Of a DNA stretch of 64,000 bases, positions 35,912 to 45,334 are shown piece after piece. The DNA is taken from assembly GCA_965214015.1 (NCBI GenBank), contig CBDCAS010000021.1:1-64000 (forward strand). The letters run 5' to 3'. The first letter of the stretch is position 1. Each line of letters starts with the position of its first letter. The translations under genes were made by a program, and so were the position numbers. Under the pieces are notes generated by a model that was not told where the DNA came from, ran no database searches, and saw nothing but the letters and a program-made list of their open reading frames with translations. Origin of the DNA: CBDCAS01 sp965214015 (GTDB lineage: Bacteria > Pseudomonadota > Gammaproteobacteria > Coxiellales > Coxiellaceae).

Positions 35912-36199
35912 ATGAGTATATCTACTATTGATCAGTTGACAGTTAGTTATACAGAAGATACTGTTGAGACAGTAAAAGAATTAGATAAAGTAATTTTATC
36001 AAAAGGAGCTTGGTCCACTATTATTTTTCGTTTCCAAAACTTAGACCGTAAAACAGGTGAATATGGCCCAGATAAATACACCATTCGCCGCTATCAGAAA
36101 CGTAATAATGAGTATATATTAAAATCAAAGTTTAATATCTCTAGTAAAGATCAGGCGCAGAAAATTATTGATGTTCTAGGGCAATGGGTTAATACATAA
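35912..36199 (+). CDS. Conserved small protein of unknown function
   Basis: The 95-residue protein ([20 protein letters not shown], then [20 protein letters not shown] and [20 protein letters not shown]) has no signal peptide or membrane segment. It looks like a small mixed alpha/beta cytoplasmic protein ending in an amphipathic helix ([18 protein letters not shown]). I do not assign a family. It lies 11 bases after ccmH and its stop overlaps the aroC start by one base, so it is co-translated with aroC. Confidence 0.7.
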   Translation: MSISTIDQLTVSYTEDTVETVKELDKVILSKGAWSTIIFRFQNLDRKTGEYGPDKYTIRRYQKRNNEYILKSKFNISSKDQAQKIIDVLGQWVNT

Positions 36200-37275
36200 T
36201 GTCGGGCAATAGTTTTGGTAAGTTATTCGTTTTGACTACTGCTGGGGAAAGCCATGGCCCAGCATATATTGCAATTGTTGATGGCTGTCCTCCAGGGTTG
36301 TCTTTATCTGAGCAAGATATTCAAGAAGATCTTAATCGTCGACGGCCAGGTTCATCACGTTATACAACTCAGCGACAAGAAAAAGATCGTGTGCGTATTA
36401 TTTCAGGTGTTTTTGAAGGTAAAACAACGGGGACACCAATTGGGCTAATGATTGAAAATGAAGATTCACGTTCTACTGATTATTCTGATATTATCAAAAA
36501 ATTTAGACCAGGCCATGCTGATTATACTTACTATAAAAAGTTTGGATTACGTGATTATCGAGGCGGCGGTCGTGCATCTGCTCGTGAAACAATGATGAGA
36601 GTAGCGGCAGGTTCTATTGCTAAAAAATATTTGAAAGAGCAGTATGGAGTGAGCATCATTGGCTTTATGGCAGCTATAGGTCCTATTGTTGCTGAAAAAA
36701 TGGATCTTTCTATTGTAAATGATAACCCTTTCTTTTTTCCTGATGAAAATAAGATTTCTCAATTAGAAAAATATATAACACAATTACGCCGTGAAGGCGA
36801 TTCTATTGGCGCACGTATTAATGTCGTTGCCACAGAGATTCCTGTTGGTTTAGGTGAACCTGTTTTTGATAAGCTCGATGCTGACATTGCAGGTGCTATG
36901 ATGGGGATTAATGCAGTCAAAGGTGTTGAAATAGGTATAGGTTTTGAATCAGTTGTTAAAAGAGGTACTGAATATCGTGATGAGATGGATGCTTCTGGCT
37001 TTTTAACAAATCATTCAGGAGGTATGTTGGGCGGTATTTCTAGTGGTCAAGATATTTTAGTGAGTATCGCCTTTAAACCCACTTCTAGTATCACAACACC
37101 AGGTAAAACAATAGATATTGAAGGAAAACAAGTTGAAATAGTCACTAAAGGTCGTCATGATCCGTGTGTTGCTGTACGTGCAGTACCTATTGTTGAAGCA
37201 ATGCTTGCCCTTATATTGATGGATCACGTACTGCGTGATAGAGCACAAAATATCCACAGACTACAAGATCGTTAA
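36199..37275 (+). CDS. aroC: Chorismate synthase
   Basis: AroC (358 residues) converts EPSP to chorismate with reduced FMN, completing the shikimate pathway of which aroA is also in this window. Signatures: [20 protein letters not shown] at the N-terminus, the second signature in [20 protein letters not shown] near residue 100, [20 protein letters not shown] near 120, and [18 protein letters not shown] near 315. Normal length. It overlaps the preceding small gene and the following asd gene by one base each. Confidence 0.97.
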   Translation: MSGNSFGKLFVLTTAGESHGPAYIAIVDGCPPGLSLSEQDIQEDLNRRRPGSSRYTTQRQEKDRVRIISGVFEGKTTGTPIGLMIENEDSRSTDYSDIIKKFRPGHADYTYYKKFGLRDYRGGGRASARETMMRVAAGSIAKKYLKEQYGVSIIGFMAAIGPIVAEKMDLSIVNDNPFFFPDENKISQLEKYITQLRREGDSIGARINVVATEIPVGLGEPVFDKLDADIAGAMMGINAVKGVEIGIGFESVVKRGTEYRDEMDASGFLTNHSGGMLGGISSGQDILVSIAFKPTSSITTPGKTIDIEGKQVEIVTKGRHDPCVAVRAVPIVEAMLALILMDHVLRDRAQNIHRLQDR

Positions 37276-38297
37276 TGGAAGTACGTTATAACATTGCTGT
37301 TGTAGGGGCAACTGGTGTTGTAGGCGAGGCACTTTTAGAATTATTGGTAAAGCGTCATTTTCCAGTAGGTCAGCTTCATCTGTTGGCTAGTGAGCATTCA
37401 GCAGGAAAGACTTTATTATTTTCTAATAATTCTTATTCTGTTAAATCAATTGTTGAATGTGATTTTTCTAAAGTTGATATTGCATTTTTTTGCGCAGGAA
37501 CTGCTGTTTCTAAAAAATATGCGCCTATTGCTGCTAAGGCAGGTTGTACTGTTATTGATAATACTTCTTACTTTCGTTATCAATCAAATATTCCTTTGGT
37601 AATTCCTGAAGTCAATCCAGAAGCCTTACTTAAGTATCGTGAATCTCAAATTATTGCAAATCCTAACTGCTCTACAATTCAAATGCTCACTGCTTTAAAA
37701 CCAATTTATGACGCTGTAGGTATTAATCGTATTAATGTGGCTACCTATCAAGCAGTGTCTGGAGCAGGTAAGCAGTCTATTGAAGAATTAGCTTGTCAAA
37801 CGGCAGAGCTCCTTAGTGGGAAAGAAATTGTTGTATCACATTTTCCAAAACAAATAGCATTCAACGTATTGCCACATATTGATGCTTTTCAAGACAACGG
37901 CTATACACGGGAAGAAATGAAAATGGTTTGGGAGACTCAAAAAATTTTAAATGATCAAAATATTGGAGTAAATCCAACGGCAGTACGTGTTCCTGTTTTT
38001 TTTGGCCATTCTGAAGCACTGCATATTGAAACTAATCAGCCAATCAGTCCAGAGCAAGCGATAGTGCTTTTAAGGCGTGCACGAGGTATCACAGTGGTTG
38101 AATATGAAGATTATCCAACAGCAGTGACTCATGCAACAGCACAAGATAGTGTATTTGTAGGTCGTATTAGAAAGGATTTGTCTCATCCTAATGGTCTTGA
38201 TCTTTGGGTTGTTTCTGATAATGTACGCAAAGGAGCAGCACTCAATGCAATTCAAATTGCTGAAATGATCATTAGTAATAGCTTTTATTTACATTAG
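37275..38297 (+). CDS. asd: Aspartate-semialdehyde dehydrogenase
   Basis: The 340-residue enzyme makes aspartate semialdehyde for lysine, threonine, methionine and diaminopimelate. NADP-binding VVGATGVVGEALLELL is at residue 9, the catalytic Cys is in IANPNCSTIQMLTAL near 133, and VSGAGKQSIEELACQ is near 160. VRVPVFFGHSEALHIET near 237 supplies the active-site His region. Shorter type (about 340 residues) rather than the 367-residue enteric type. It overlaps aroC by one base; in Pseudomonas asd precedes fimV-truA, and the same group occurs here with insertions between. Confidence 0.95.
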   Translation: MEVRYNIAVVGATGVVGEALLELLVKRHFPVGQLHLLASEHSAGKTLLFSNNSYSVKSIVECDFSKVDIAFFCAGTAVSKKYAPIAAKAGCTVIDNTSYFRYQSNIPLVIPEVNPEALLKYRESQIIANPNCSTIQMLTALKPIYDAVGINRINVATYQAVSGAGKQSIEELACQTAELLSGKEIVVSHFPKQIAFNVLPHIDAFQDNGYTREEMKMVWETQKILNDQNIGVNPTAVRVPVFFGHSEALHIETNQPISPEQAIVLLRRARGITVVEYEDYPTAVTHATAQDSVFVGRIRKDLSHPNGLDLWVVSDNVRKGAALNAIQIAEMIISNSFYLH

Positions 38298-38305
38298 TAG
38301 TCAAT

Positions 38306-39499
38306 ATGAATCTTATTCTTGGCATTACCGGTGGTATCTCAGCCTATAAGTCAGCTGAGCTGGTACGTATATTAGTAAAAAACGGAATTACTGTCCGTGT
38401 TGTCATGACACCTGCTGCAAAGAAATTTATTACGCCGTTGACATTTCAGGCTTTATCAGGCCACACTGTTTATACGAATGCCTTTGTTTCAGAAGAGTCG
38501 GCCGGAATGGATCATATTCATTTAGCACGTTGGGCTGACTTTATTTTAATAGCCCCCGCAAGTGCTGATTTTATTGCCCGTTTAGCGCAAGGTCATGCGA
38601 ACGACTTACTTTCTATGTTATGTTTAGCTGCTGAGATACCCATTGCAGTTGCACCTGCTATGAATCAACGCATGTGGTTAAATCTAGCGACACAAGCTAA
38701 TTTAGCACTTTTAAAGCAACGTGAGCTATTAATTTTTGGCCCTGCAGAAGGTGAGCAGGCCTGTGGTGAGTGGGGATTGGGACGTTTACTAGAACCTTTA
38801 GAATTATTGAGTTTAATAAAACAACAATACCAAATTTCAGCTTTAATAGGTAAAAAAATAGTAATCACAGCAGGACCAACGCGAGAATTTATTGACCCTA
38901 TCCGTTATTTGACAAATTGTAGTACAGGGATAATGGGTTATTCTATAGCAGAGTCCGCAGCTTATGCAGGTGCTCAAGTAACGTTGATTTCTGGACCTAC
39001 ACAATTACCACAGTTAGGGGGTGCTGTTGATTCCATTTTTGTAGATTCTGCTTTAGATATGCAGGCTGCTGTGCACTCTTATTTGAAGGAGTGTGATATT
39101 TTTATTGCAGCCGCTGCAATTTCTGATTATCGTCCAGAGTCAATTTCACTTGAAAAGATTAAAAAAACAGAGGTATCTTCAGTTTTAAAGCTTGTGCGAA
39201 ACCCTGATATCTTGTTAGAAATTTCACAACTTGAATCTCGGCCTTTTATAGTAGGTTTTGCCGCTGAAACACATTCATTACTAAAAAATGCACAAAAAAA
39301 ATTAAAAGAAAAAAAACTAGATATGATCATTGCAAATCAGGTAGGAAAAAATCATGGTTTTGGCGAGGGTGACACCTCAGTTACTATTTTAACTCGAGAG
39401 GGGGACGTATTAACATCGCCAAAGCAATCAAAAAAAGTGTTGTCTCGATTTTTAGTGCAAAAAATTACTCAGTTTTTTTCAGCTTATTCTTTGGTGTAA
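38306..39499 (+). CDS. coaBC: Bifunctional phosphopantothenoylcysteine decarboxylase/synthase
   Basis: The 397-residue CoaBC (Dfp) performs two steps of coenzyme A synthesis. The N-terminal flavoprotein decarboxylase domain has LGITGGISAYKSAELVRILV, the active-site His in DHIHLARWADFILIAPASA near residue 75 and VAPAMNQRMW near 118. The C-terminal CTP-dependent synthase domain begins at KIVITAGPTREFIDPIRYLT near residue 190, with SGPTQLPQL and AAAISDYRPE. Complete. Its 3' end overlaps the convergent dsbB end by 16 bases. Confidence 0.95.
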   Translation: MNLILGITGGISAYKSAELVRILVKNGITVRVVMTPAAKKFITPLTFQALSGHTVYTNAFVSEESAGMDHIHLARWADFILIAPASADFIARLAQGHANDLLSMLCLAAEIPIAVAPAMNQRMWLNLATQANLALLKQRELLIFGPAEGEQACGEWGLGRLLEPLELLSLIKQQYQISALIGKKIVITAGPTREFIDPIRYLTNCSTGIMGYSIAESAAYAGAQVTLISGPTQLPQLGGAVDSIFVDSALDMQAAVHSYLKECDIFIAAAAISDYRPESISLEKIKKTEVSSVLKLVRNPDILLEISQLESRPFIVGFAAETHSLLKNAQKKLKEKKLDMIIANQVGKNHGFGEGDTSVTILTREGDVLTSPKQSKKVLSRFLVQKITQFFSAYSLV

Positions 39500-39909
39500 T
39501 GCACAATAAATAATAAAAATGTCATTATAATACATGCTATGAGTGACAATAAGGGCAGCGTAATAAAACCAAAGTAGTGGATGTGCATCATATGACAACT
39601 TGCTCCTTGCCCACAAACTAGCATTGGTCTAAATGTTGGTACTATTTGTTCTATATATTGTAAAAGAGCAAAAGCCATACCGATTAAGGTCATAGGAATT
39701 GTGTACAATGCGATATCACCATCGTTTCGAAAAGTAGCGATCCCTATAATGAGGGCTAGGGGATAAATACAAATGCGTTGGTACCAACAAAGAGGACACA
39801 CAGGAAAACCTAGCACATTACTAAAGTATAAAGTAGTCAGTAAAACTATTAAAGTTATTAACCAAGTTAAAAATAAACTCCATTGCCGTATGTTAGAATG
39901 AGTCATCAT
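39484..39909 (-). CDS. dsbB: Disulfide bond formation protein DsbB
   Basis: The 141-residue inner membrane protein has four hydrophobic helices. The first redox pair is in GFPVCPLCWYQRICIYP near residue 36, and the second periplasmic pair is in LVCGQGASCHM near residue 98. DsbB passes electrons from its DsbA partner to quinone. It is slightly shorter than E. coli DsbB (176), close to the Pseudomonas/Bacillus size. The start overlaps the stop of the thioredoxin-like gene by four bases, forming a two-gene disulfide operon convergent with coaBC. Confidence 0.88.
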   Translation of the reverse strand: MMTHSNIRQWSLFLTWLITLIVLLTTLYFSNVLGFPVCPLCWYQRICIYPLALIIGIATFRNDGDIALYTIPMTLIGMAFALLQYIEQIVPTFRPMLVCGQGASCHMMHIHYFGFITLPLLSLIACIIMTFLLFIVHYTKE

Positions 39910-40550
39910 GTTGTTGCTTTTATGATTTGGTGAATTTGGTTTAAAGTAAGTGGTTTAACAATGTAACCATTGATATAAAGCGTAGGTGTTGCAGCTGCTC
40001 CATTCATTGCTTTTATGGCAATTTTTAAATTATTATTAATAAGGTAAGTATACGGACTTTTTTCAATACATACACTTAATTTTTCCTTATTAAGACCTGG
40101 AATATTTTTAGCAAAATTCATCAAATTAGGAATAGTAGCCCAATTTTCTGTCTCAGGAGGCTGATTATCATATATGTTTTTAAGGTAAGTAAAAAAAAGT
40201 TTTTTATCTTGTTTGTAAACACAGCGAGCAGCATTAGCTGCTGTCATTGAACCAGGGATAAAAGCAAGATTGATCACGGTATAAGATGCTTTTCCTGTCT
40301 TAATGTAATTCTTTTCAATAGAAGGATAAATCTCAGCATTGTAGCGCATGCAGTTATAGCATTTTAAATCCTCAAAGACGACCATATGAATTTTAGCTTG
40401 CTGATTGCCTATAGTAGGTTGATTATTTGTATCAATAAGGATTTTTTTAGGTAATTTACTATCAGAAGTATGGTAGAGACTAATTAAGATAACAATAATT
40501 GTAGCAATGAGAGCGATTGGAATTATTATTGATCGAATATTAAATTTCAT
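39906..40550 (-). CDS. DsbA-family thiol:disulfide oxidoreductase, membrane-anchored
   Basis: From ATG 40,550 (MKFNIRSIIIPIALIATIIV) the protein has about 214 residues: one N-terminal transmembrane anchor or signal, then a thioredoxin fold with the redox motif in EDLKCYNCMRYNAEIYPSIE near residue 70 and the cis-Pro loop GAAATPTLYINGYIV near 190. It resembles the BdbD/DsbA-like group more than classical DsbA (active site CYNC, not CPHC). Together with dsbB it likely introduces disulfides into exported proteins. A start 12 codons upstream is open but gives an unlikely N-terminus. Confidence 0.85.
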   Translation of the reverse strand: MKFNIRSIIIPIALIATIIVILISLYHTSDSKLPKKILIDTNNQPTIGNQQAKIHMVVFEDLKCYNCMRYNAEIYPSIEKNYIKTGKASYTVINLAFIPGSMTAANAARCVYKQDKKLFFTYLKNIYDNQPPETENWATIPNLMNFAKNIPGLNKEKLSVCIEKSPYTYLINNNLKIAIKAMNGAAATPTLYINGYIVKPLTLNQIHQIIKATT

Positions 40551-40631
40551 CTTTTGATTCCTTGCATTAATAGTGCAGAAAAGCACTCAATATCTCCATC
40601 AGAACAATAGTCTATAGTACTAAGTGTATGA

Positions 40632-40655
40632 TATTTATCTAAAATATGATAAATA
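40632..40655. repeat. Inverted repeat, possible operator
   Basis: TATTTATC, an eight-base spacer and GATAAATA form an inverted repeat between the divergent dsbA-like and fimV-position genes. It could be an operator; chance is possible in such AT-rich DNA. Confidence 0.3.
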
Positions 40656-40802
40656 CATTAAGGAGACTACCTCTTTTAAAGCAAACCAGGCTACCATAAA
40701 GACTTTAAATTTTCTATCTTTTTAATGTATCTTGTAGTGATATTTTAGGATAAAATATGTTATTCTATTGATAGCTTACATCAATATATTAAAAATTTAT
40801 TT

Positions 40803-41288
40803 ATGAAGATTTTGCAATATACTGTTTTTTCATTGGCGATGATCTTTTCAATGTTGATTTATGCCAATAGTAGTACTATTTTAAATACTCAAGCACCCCT
40901 TCAGCTTTATGAGTCCGCTAATACCCCCGAACCTATGTTAAAATCTAGATCGCCTATAGCAATGAAAAAGAGCACATCAGAGTCTCATTTAAATTCAATT
41001 ACAGCCAATCCGCTTCAAATGAAACGAAAAGAATTAAATCAAGCGACTTTCCGAAAGATAAAGTATCTGACTGTTCAGAACAGAACAATGAAAATGAAAT
41101 TACAACAGTTAACAACCGCCTTATTAGTGTTAAATCAGCAAATTTCTGCAATTAACAACAGACAGGCAGAGTCAGTACATTACTTTTCTCTAAGGAATTT
41201 ATTTAAATACTTAGCTTTTAGTACCACTGTATTACTAGCTATTATGCTAGGTACAGTTATTTCCTATCAAAAGAAGCAAAAAACATAG
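40803..41288 (+). CDS. Small membrane protein in the fimV position
   Basis: The 161-residue protein has a signal peptide (KILQYTVFSLAMIFSMLIYA), a low-complexity linker, a predicted coiled coil around residues 80-118 (KYLTVQNRTMKMKLQQLTTA) and a C-terminal transmembrane helix (LAFSTTVLLAIMLGTVISY). It lies directly before truA, where Pseudomonas, Legionella and relatives carry the large FimV protein, whose middle part is also coiled coil plus one membrane helix. LysM and C-terminal TPR domains of FimV are absent. I read it as a shrunken FimV-like polar/pilus protein by position and layout, not by detectable identity. Confidence 0.55.
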   Translation: MKILQYTVFSLAMIFSMLIYANSSTILNTQAPLQLYESANTPEPMLKSRSPIAMKKSTSESHLNSITANPLQMKRKELNQATFRKIKYLTVQNRTMKMKLQQLTTALLVLNQQISAINNRQAESVHYFSLRNLFKYLAFSTTVLLAIMLGTVISYQKKQKT

Positions 41289-41299
41289 TTATCATACCT

Positions 41300-42100
41300 A
41301 TGAGTTGCGCTATAAAAAGAATAGCACTGGGCATTCAATATGATGGCAGTGCTTATCATGGTTGGCAAATGCAAGATGAATTGCTACCCACTATTCAGTT
41401 GCTGCTTGAGCGAGCGCTCTCTCGTGTTGCTAATCATAGTGTACGTATTGTTTGTGCTGGTCGTACTGATGCTGGTGTTCATGCAAGCTGTCAGGTAGTT
41501 CATTTTGATACTAAGGCAGATCGAGATACTTATTCTTGGGTATTGGGTACTAATAGTAATTTATCTGATGCTATTCGAGTGCTGTGGGCAAAAACTGTAC
41601 CAGACGATTTTCATGCACGTTTTTCAGCAACAGCCAGACATTATCGTTATTTACTTTATAATGAAAGAATTAAACCAGGAATATTACGACATTTCGTAGG
41701 ATGGTATTATAGACCTTTAGATGAAAACTTGATGCAATTAGCAGCTAATACACTTTTAGGTGAGCATGACTTTAGTGCATTTCGAGGAGCGAAATGTCAG
41801 GCCAAGCATCCTGTACGTAACTTATACAAATTAACCATAAAACGGCAACAATGCCTGTTTATTATAGATATTCAAGCAAATGCATTTTTACTCCATATGG
41901 TTCGTAATATAGTAGGTGCATTACTAGTAGTAGGGTCGGTAGATCAACCACCGGAATGGATGGAATATCTATTAAAATCACGTGATCGTCAAAAAGGGGG
42001 TATGATGGTATCACCCTATGGTTTATATCTGGTTTCTATTAATTATCCAGATCAATTTAGGTTCCCTAAAATTGCTAGAGAACCATTTTTTCTACCCTAA
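41300..42100 (+). CDS. truA: tRNA pseudouridine synthase A
   Basis: TruA (266 residues) makes pseudouridine 38-40 in the anticodon arm of tRNAs. It contains [20 protein letters not shown] at residue 11, the catalytic Asp in [19 protein letters not shown] near residue 60, [11 protein letters not shown] near 115, and [19 protein letters not shown] near 200. Normal length. It starts the conserved run truA-accD-folC-dedD-cvpA-purF. Confidence 0.96.
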   Translation: MSCAIKRIALGIQYDGSAYHGWQMQDELLPTIQLLLERALSRVANHSVRIVCAGRTDAGVHASCQVVHFDTKADRDTYSWVLGTNSNLSDAIRVLWAKTVPDDFHARFSATARHYRYLLYNERIKPGILRHFVGWYYRPLDENLMQLAANTLLGEHDFSAFRGAKCQAKHPVRNLYKLTIKRQQCLFIIDIQANAFLLHMVRNIVGALLVVGSVDQPPEWMEYLLKSRDRQKGGMMVSPYGLYLVSINYPDQFRFPKIAREPFFLP

Positions 42101-42119
42101 TTTTTGTTATAGTATATCA

Positions 42120-43019
42120 ATGAGTTGGTTTAAAAAATTATTGCCTAGAGTCTCCACTAGGGAAAAAAAGGGGGTTCCCGAGGGTGTATGGACCAAGTGT
42201 CCCTCTTGCATGGCTGTCTTATATAGACAACAATTGTACCGTTCTTTAGAAGTTTGCCCAAAGTGTTCCTATCATTTGCGTATTAGTGGTCGGACTCGTT
42301 TAGACTTATTCTTAGATCAAGAAGCTCGAGAAGAGCTTGCTAGAGAGATTGGAGCTTTGGATCGACTAAAATTTCGTGATTCTAAAAAATATAAAGATCG
42401 TATTGCATCAGCAGAGAGACAGACAGGTGAAAAAGAAGCCTTAATTGCTATGAAAGGTAAAATTTATGGTTTGGAGGTGATTGCAGTAGCTTTTGAATTT
42501 AACTTTATTGGTGGGTCAATGAGTGTAGGGGTAGGTGAACGATTTGTTATTGCAGCAGAAACTGCATTGAAAGAAAAAATGCCATTAATTTGTTTTTCAA
42601 CAAGTGGTGGGGCACGGATGCAGGAAGGCTTGTTTTCCTTATTTCAAATGGCTAGGACTTCAGCAGTTTTAGCTCGTTTATCAAAAAGTAAAATTCCATT
42701 TATTTCTGTTTTATTAGATCCTACAATGGGCGGTGTTTCAGCGAGTCTGGCTACGCTTGGTGATGTTATTATTGCTGAGCCTAATGCCTTGATTGGTTTT
42801 TCTGGACCTCGTGTTATTGAGCAAACTATTCGTCAAACATTACCTGATGGTTTTCAGCGCAGTGAGTTTTTATTAGATCATGGTGCTGTTGATATGATCG
42901 TAGATCGTCGTGACATGAAGTCTGTGATTGCAGAATTAATTGCAAAATTAACGCATTGCAAAGCAGTTCTCCTAAAGCAAGGAGCAGAGGAGCCTAATCA
43001 AGAATTTTCTGAAGAATAG
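42120..43019 (+). CDS. accD: Acetyl-CoA carboxylase carboxyltransferase subunit beta
   Basis: AccD (299 residues from ATG 42,120, [20 protein letters not shown]) is half of the carboxyltransferase that makes malonyl-CoA. A four-Cys zinc ribbon is at the N-terminus ([14 protein letters not shown] and [12 protein letters not shown]), with the crotonase-like domain after residue 90, including [20 protein letters not shown] and [20 protein letters not shown]. The frame is open upstream to 42,018 inside truA, but those codons are not family sequence. It abuts folC directly. Confidence 0.96.
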   Translation: MSWFKKLLPRVSTREKKGVPEGVWTKCPSCMAVLYRQQLYRSLEVCPKCSYHLRISGRTRLDLFLDQEAREELAREIGALDRLKFRDSKKYKDRIASAERQTGEKEALIAMKGKIYGLEVIAVAFEFNFIGGSMSVGVGERFVIAAETALKEKMPLICFSTSGGARMQEGLFSLFQMARTSAVLARLSKSKIPFISVLLDPTMGGVSASLATLGDVIIAEPNALIGFSGPRVIEQTIRQTLPDGFQRSEFLLDHGAVDMIVDRRDMKSVIAELIAKLTHCKAVLLKQGAEEPNQEFSEE

Positions 43020-44282
43020 ATGTCAAAAACACTTAATGAATGGTTAGAATTTATCTTTACTCTCCATAGCTCTGGTATTGATTTAAGTTTGCAGCGCATT
43101 GAATCCATTGCACAGGAAAATAGCCTTAAACATTTTTTATGCCCTGTTATTATGGTAGCAGGTACTAATGGTAAAGGTTCATGTATTCGTGTTCTAGAAA
43201 GTATTTACAGTACTGCGGGTTATCGTGTCGGTGCTTATTACTCGCCTCATTTGTATCGTTTTAATGAGCGCCTGCGTATTCAAGAAAAAGAAGTGGATGA
43301 TCTGGCCTTAATTGCTGCTTTTGAACGTATTGAAGGATACCGTAAAGGGCGCCCGCTCAGTTTTTTTGAGTATACGACATTAGCAGCACTTTCAATTTTA
43401 CATTCTATTGAATTGGACATAGTATTATTGGAAGTTGGTTTAGGTGGACGCTTAGATGCAGTCAATGTTGTTGAACCTGATGTTTCTATTGTGACCTCCA
43501 TTGGGCTCGATCATCTAGAGTGGTTAGGTAGTAATCGTGATATGATTGCCTATGAGAAGTCAGGTATTTATCGTAAAAAAAAACCTGCTATTTGTGGTGA
43601 TGAAAACCCACCACAACGACTGATGACTTATGTTCAAGAAATTGGAGCGATCTTTTTTCAAATCAATAGAGACTTCTCATATAAAATCAATTTAGATTCT
43701 TGGAATTGGTTCGGAAAAAAAATGCAATACCAAGCTCTACCAATGCCTCACCTGAAATGTCAAAATGTTGCTAGTAGCTTAATGGCATTAGAATGTCTGC
43801 AAGATCGCCTTTATGTGAATGAAACTCATATTCAGCAGGGAATAGAAAAAGCACTATTACCTGGTCGTTTTCAAATATTTTTAAAGCCAGTTAAAGGGAT
43901 ATTAGATGTAGCGCATAATCCAGACTCGGCTCGTTGGTTAGCAGCTCAAATTAAGAAAATGTCTTTTCCTGCAAAGAAAATAGCGCTTATTGGAATGCTA
44001 AAAGATAAGGATATAGCAGGGACAATCAATCCATTAATACCACATATTGACCTTTGGTTTGTTGCTAAATTGAATGCTGAGCGTGCTGCAGATTCACAAG
44101 CTATTATGAGGCATTTGCAAGCTTCTGGGATAGAAGACTGTATTGATTTTGATACTATTTCACAAGCATGGCAACATGCTGTCCAAGCATGTACTAATCC
44201 AGAAGATCGACTCATTGCTTTTGGATCATTCCATACAATTGCTGAAGTGCAAAAGGAGCTCAGTAAAGAGGTTTTTTTATAA
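43020..44282 (+). CDS. folC: Bifunctional dihydrofolate synthase/folylpolyglutamate synthase
   Basis: FolC (420 residues) is a Mur-ligase-like enzyme that adds glutamate to dihydropteroate and folates. ATP-binding VAGTNGKGSCIRVLESIYST is near residue 42, YYSPHLYRFNERLRI near 72, EVGLGGRLDAVNVVEPD near 138, SIGLDHLEWLG near 158, and GRFQIF and LDVAHNPDSARWL in the C-terminal domain. Start ATG immediately follows the accD stop. Complete. Confidence 0.94.
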   Translation: MSKTLNEWLEFIFTLHSSGIDLSLQRIESIAQENSLKHFLCPVIMVAGTNGKGSCIRVLESIYSTAGYRVGAYYSPHLYRFNERLRIQEKEVDDLALIAAFERIEGYRKGRPLSFFEYTTLAALSILHSIELDIVLLEVGLGGRLDAVNVVEPDVSIVTSIGLDHLEWLGSNRDMIAYEKSGIYRKKKPAICGDENPPQRLMTYVQEIGAIFFQINRDFSYKINLDSWNWFGKKMQYQALPMPHLKCQNVASSLMALECLQDRLYVNETHIQQGIEKALLPGRFQIFLKPVKGILDVAHNPDSARWLAAQIKKMSFPAKKIALIGMLKDKDIAGTINPLIPHIDLWFVAKLNAERAADSQAIMRHLQASGIEDCIDFDTISQAWQHAVQACTNPEDRLIAFGSFHTIAEVQKELSKEVFL

Positions 44283-44283
44283 T

Positions 44284-44784
44284 ATGGATACAAAAATCAA
44301 ACAGCGATGGATTGGGTTGGTAATTTTATTAGCTGTTTTAGCTATTTTTATCCCTCTTGTATTCCATAATGCTCTTCCTATAGTAGAAACGCAGTCAGGA
44401 AATCTATCTTTAGAGTCAAAATTAGAAAAATTACCTATATCAACATCACAACCTCAAAAGCCAAAAATAATGTTGAAAATACAGCATCAGGAAGATAAAG
44501 TGCATGCTGAGCAAGTCAATGTTAAGCGGCCGATTGCTAAAGCTTGGTGCGTGCAACTAGGTATCTTTAATGATATTAATCATGCTAATGCATTAGTGAC
44601 TCAGCTTCGTCAAAAGGGTTTTGATGCTTATATTCAATCAATTACAACATCTAATAGTATGCATTTATCGCAAGTGTATTTGGGACCTGAAGTTCAAAAA
44701 AACAGAGCACTGCAATTGAAACATAAATTAGAGACAAACTTTCACCTCAATGGAATTATTAAAGAATATAAAGTGAAGATGTAG
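44284..44784 (+). CDS. dedD: SPOR-domain cell division protein DedD
   Basis: From ATG 44,284 the protein (166 residues) has a short cytoplasmic tail, one transmembrane helix (IGLVILLAVLAIFIPLVF), a linker, and a C-terminal SPOR domain (AWCVQLGIFNDINHANALVT to the end) that binds denuded septal peptidoglycan. DedD helps septal constriction. Position between folC and cvpA is the standard one. It begins one base after the folC stop. Confidence 0.88.
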   Translation: MDTKIKQRWIGLVILLAVLAIFIPLVFHNALPIVETQSGNLSLESKLEKLPISTSQPQKPKIMLKIQHQEDKVHAEQVNVKRPIAKAWCVQLGIFNDINHANALVTQLRQKGFDAYIQSITTSNSMHLSQVYLGPEVQKNRALQLKHKLETNFHLNGIIKEYKVKM

Positions 44785-44789
44785 TTTTT

Positions 44790-45332
44790 ATGAATTTAAA
44801 TTGGTTTGATTTTGGTGTTATTGGTGTAGTCACTTTATCGACTACAGTCAGTTTTTTTCGTGGATTTCTACGAGAAACTGTTTCATTGTTGACTTGGATA
44901 GCTGGTCTTATAATTGCTTTGCATTTTGCACCGATGGCCTCTCATTGGTTCAATGATATAATACCTGTGCCTTCGTTACGCTATGGATTAGCTTTCATAT
45001 TGTTATTTTTGACTGTATTTATTGTTGGATTATTAGTTAATATCATAATAAAACATGGGGCAACTGCATCGGGTTTAAGTTTTTTTGATCGTATATTAGG
45101 GACTCTATTTGGCGCTGCCCGTGGTGTTTTACTTGTTGCTGTGCTTTTAATGTTTATGCTGATGACAACGCTTAAAAATGTAGAGGCCATTACAAATTCT
45201 CAACTATCGCCCTTATTTATGCCTTTATCTACTTGGTTGAATAGTTTTCTGCCAGAACAATTGCAAAATATTCAAAAATGGATCACGATCGATGATAATC
45301 GATTAGATCCTAGACGAACAAGAGAAAGCTAG
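44790..45332 (+). CDS. cvpA: CvpA family membrane protein
   Basis: The 180-residue protein has four hydrophobic segments and the family pattern NWFDFGVIGVVTLSTTVSFF, RGFLRETVSLLTWIAGL, and LSFFDRILGTLFGAARGVLL. CvpA was first linked to colicin V production; its role in envelope homeostasis is still poorly defined. It sits two bases before purF as in E. coli. Confidence 0.9.
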   Translation: MNLNWFDFGVIGVVTLSTTVSFFRGFLRETVSLLTWIAGLIIALHFAPMASHWFNDIIPVPSLRYGLAFILLFLTVFIVGLLVNIIIKHGATASGLSFFDRILGTLFGAARGVLLVAVLLMFMLMTTLKNVEAITNSQLSPLFMPLSTWLNSFLPEQLQNIQKWITIDDNRLDPRRTRES

Positions 45333-45334
45333 TT

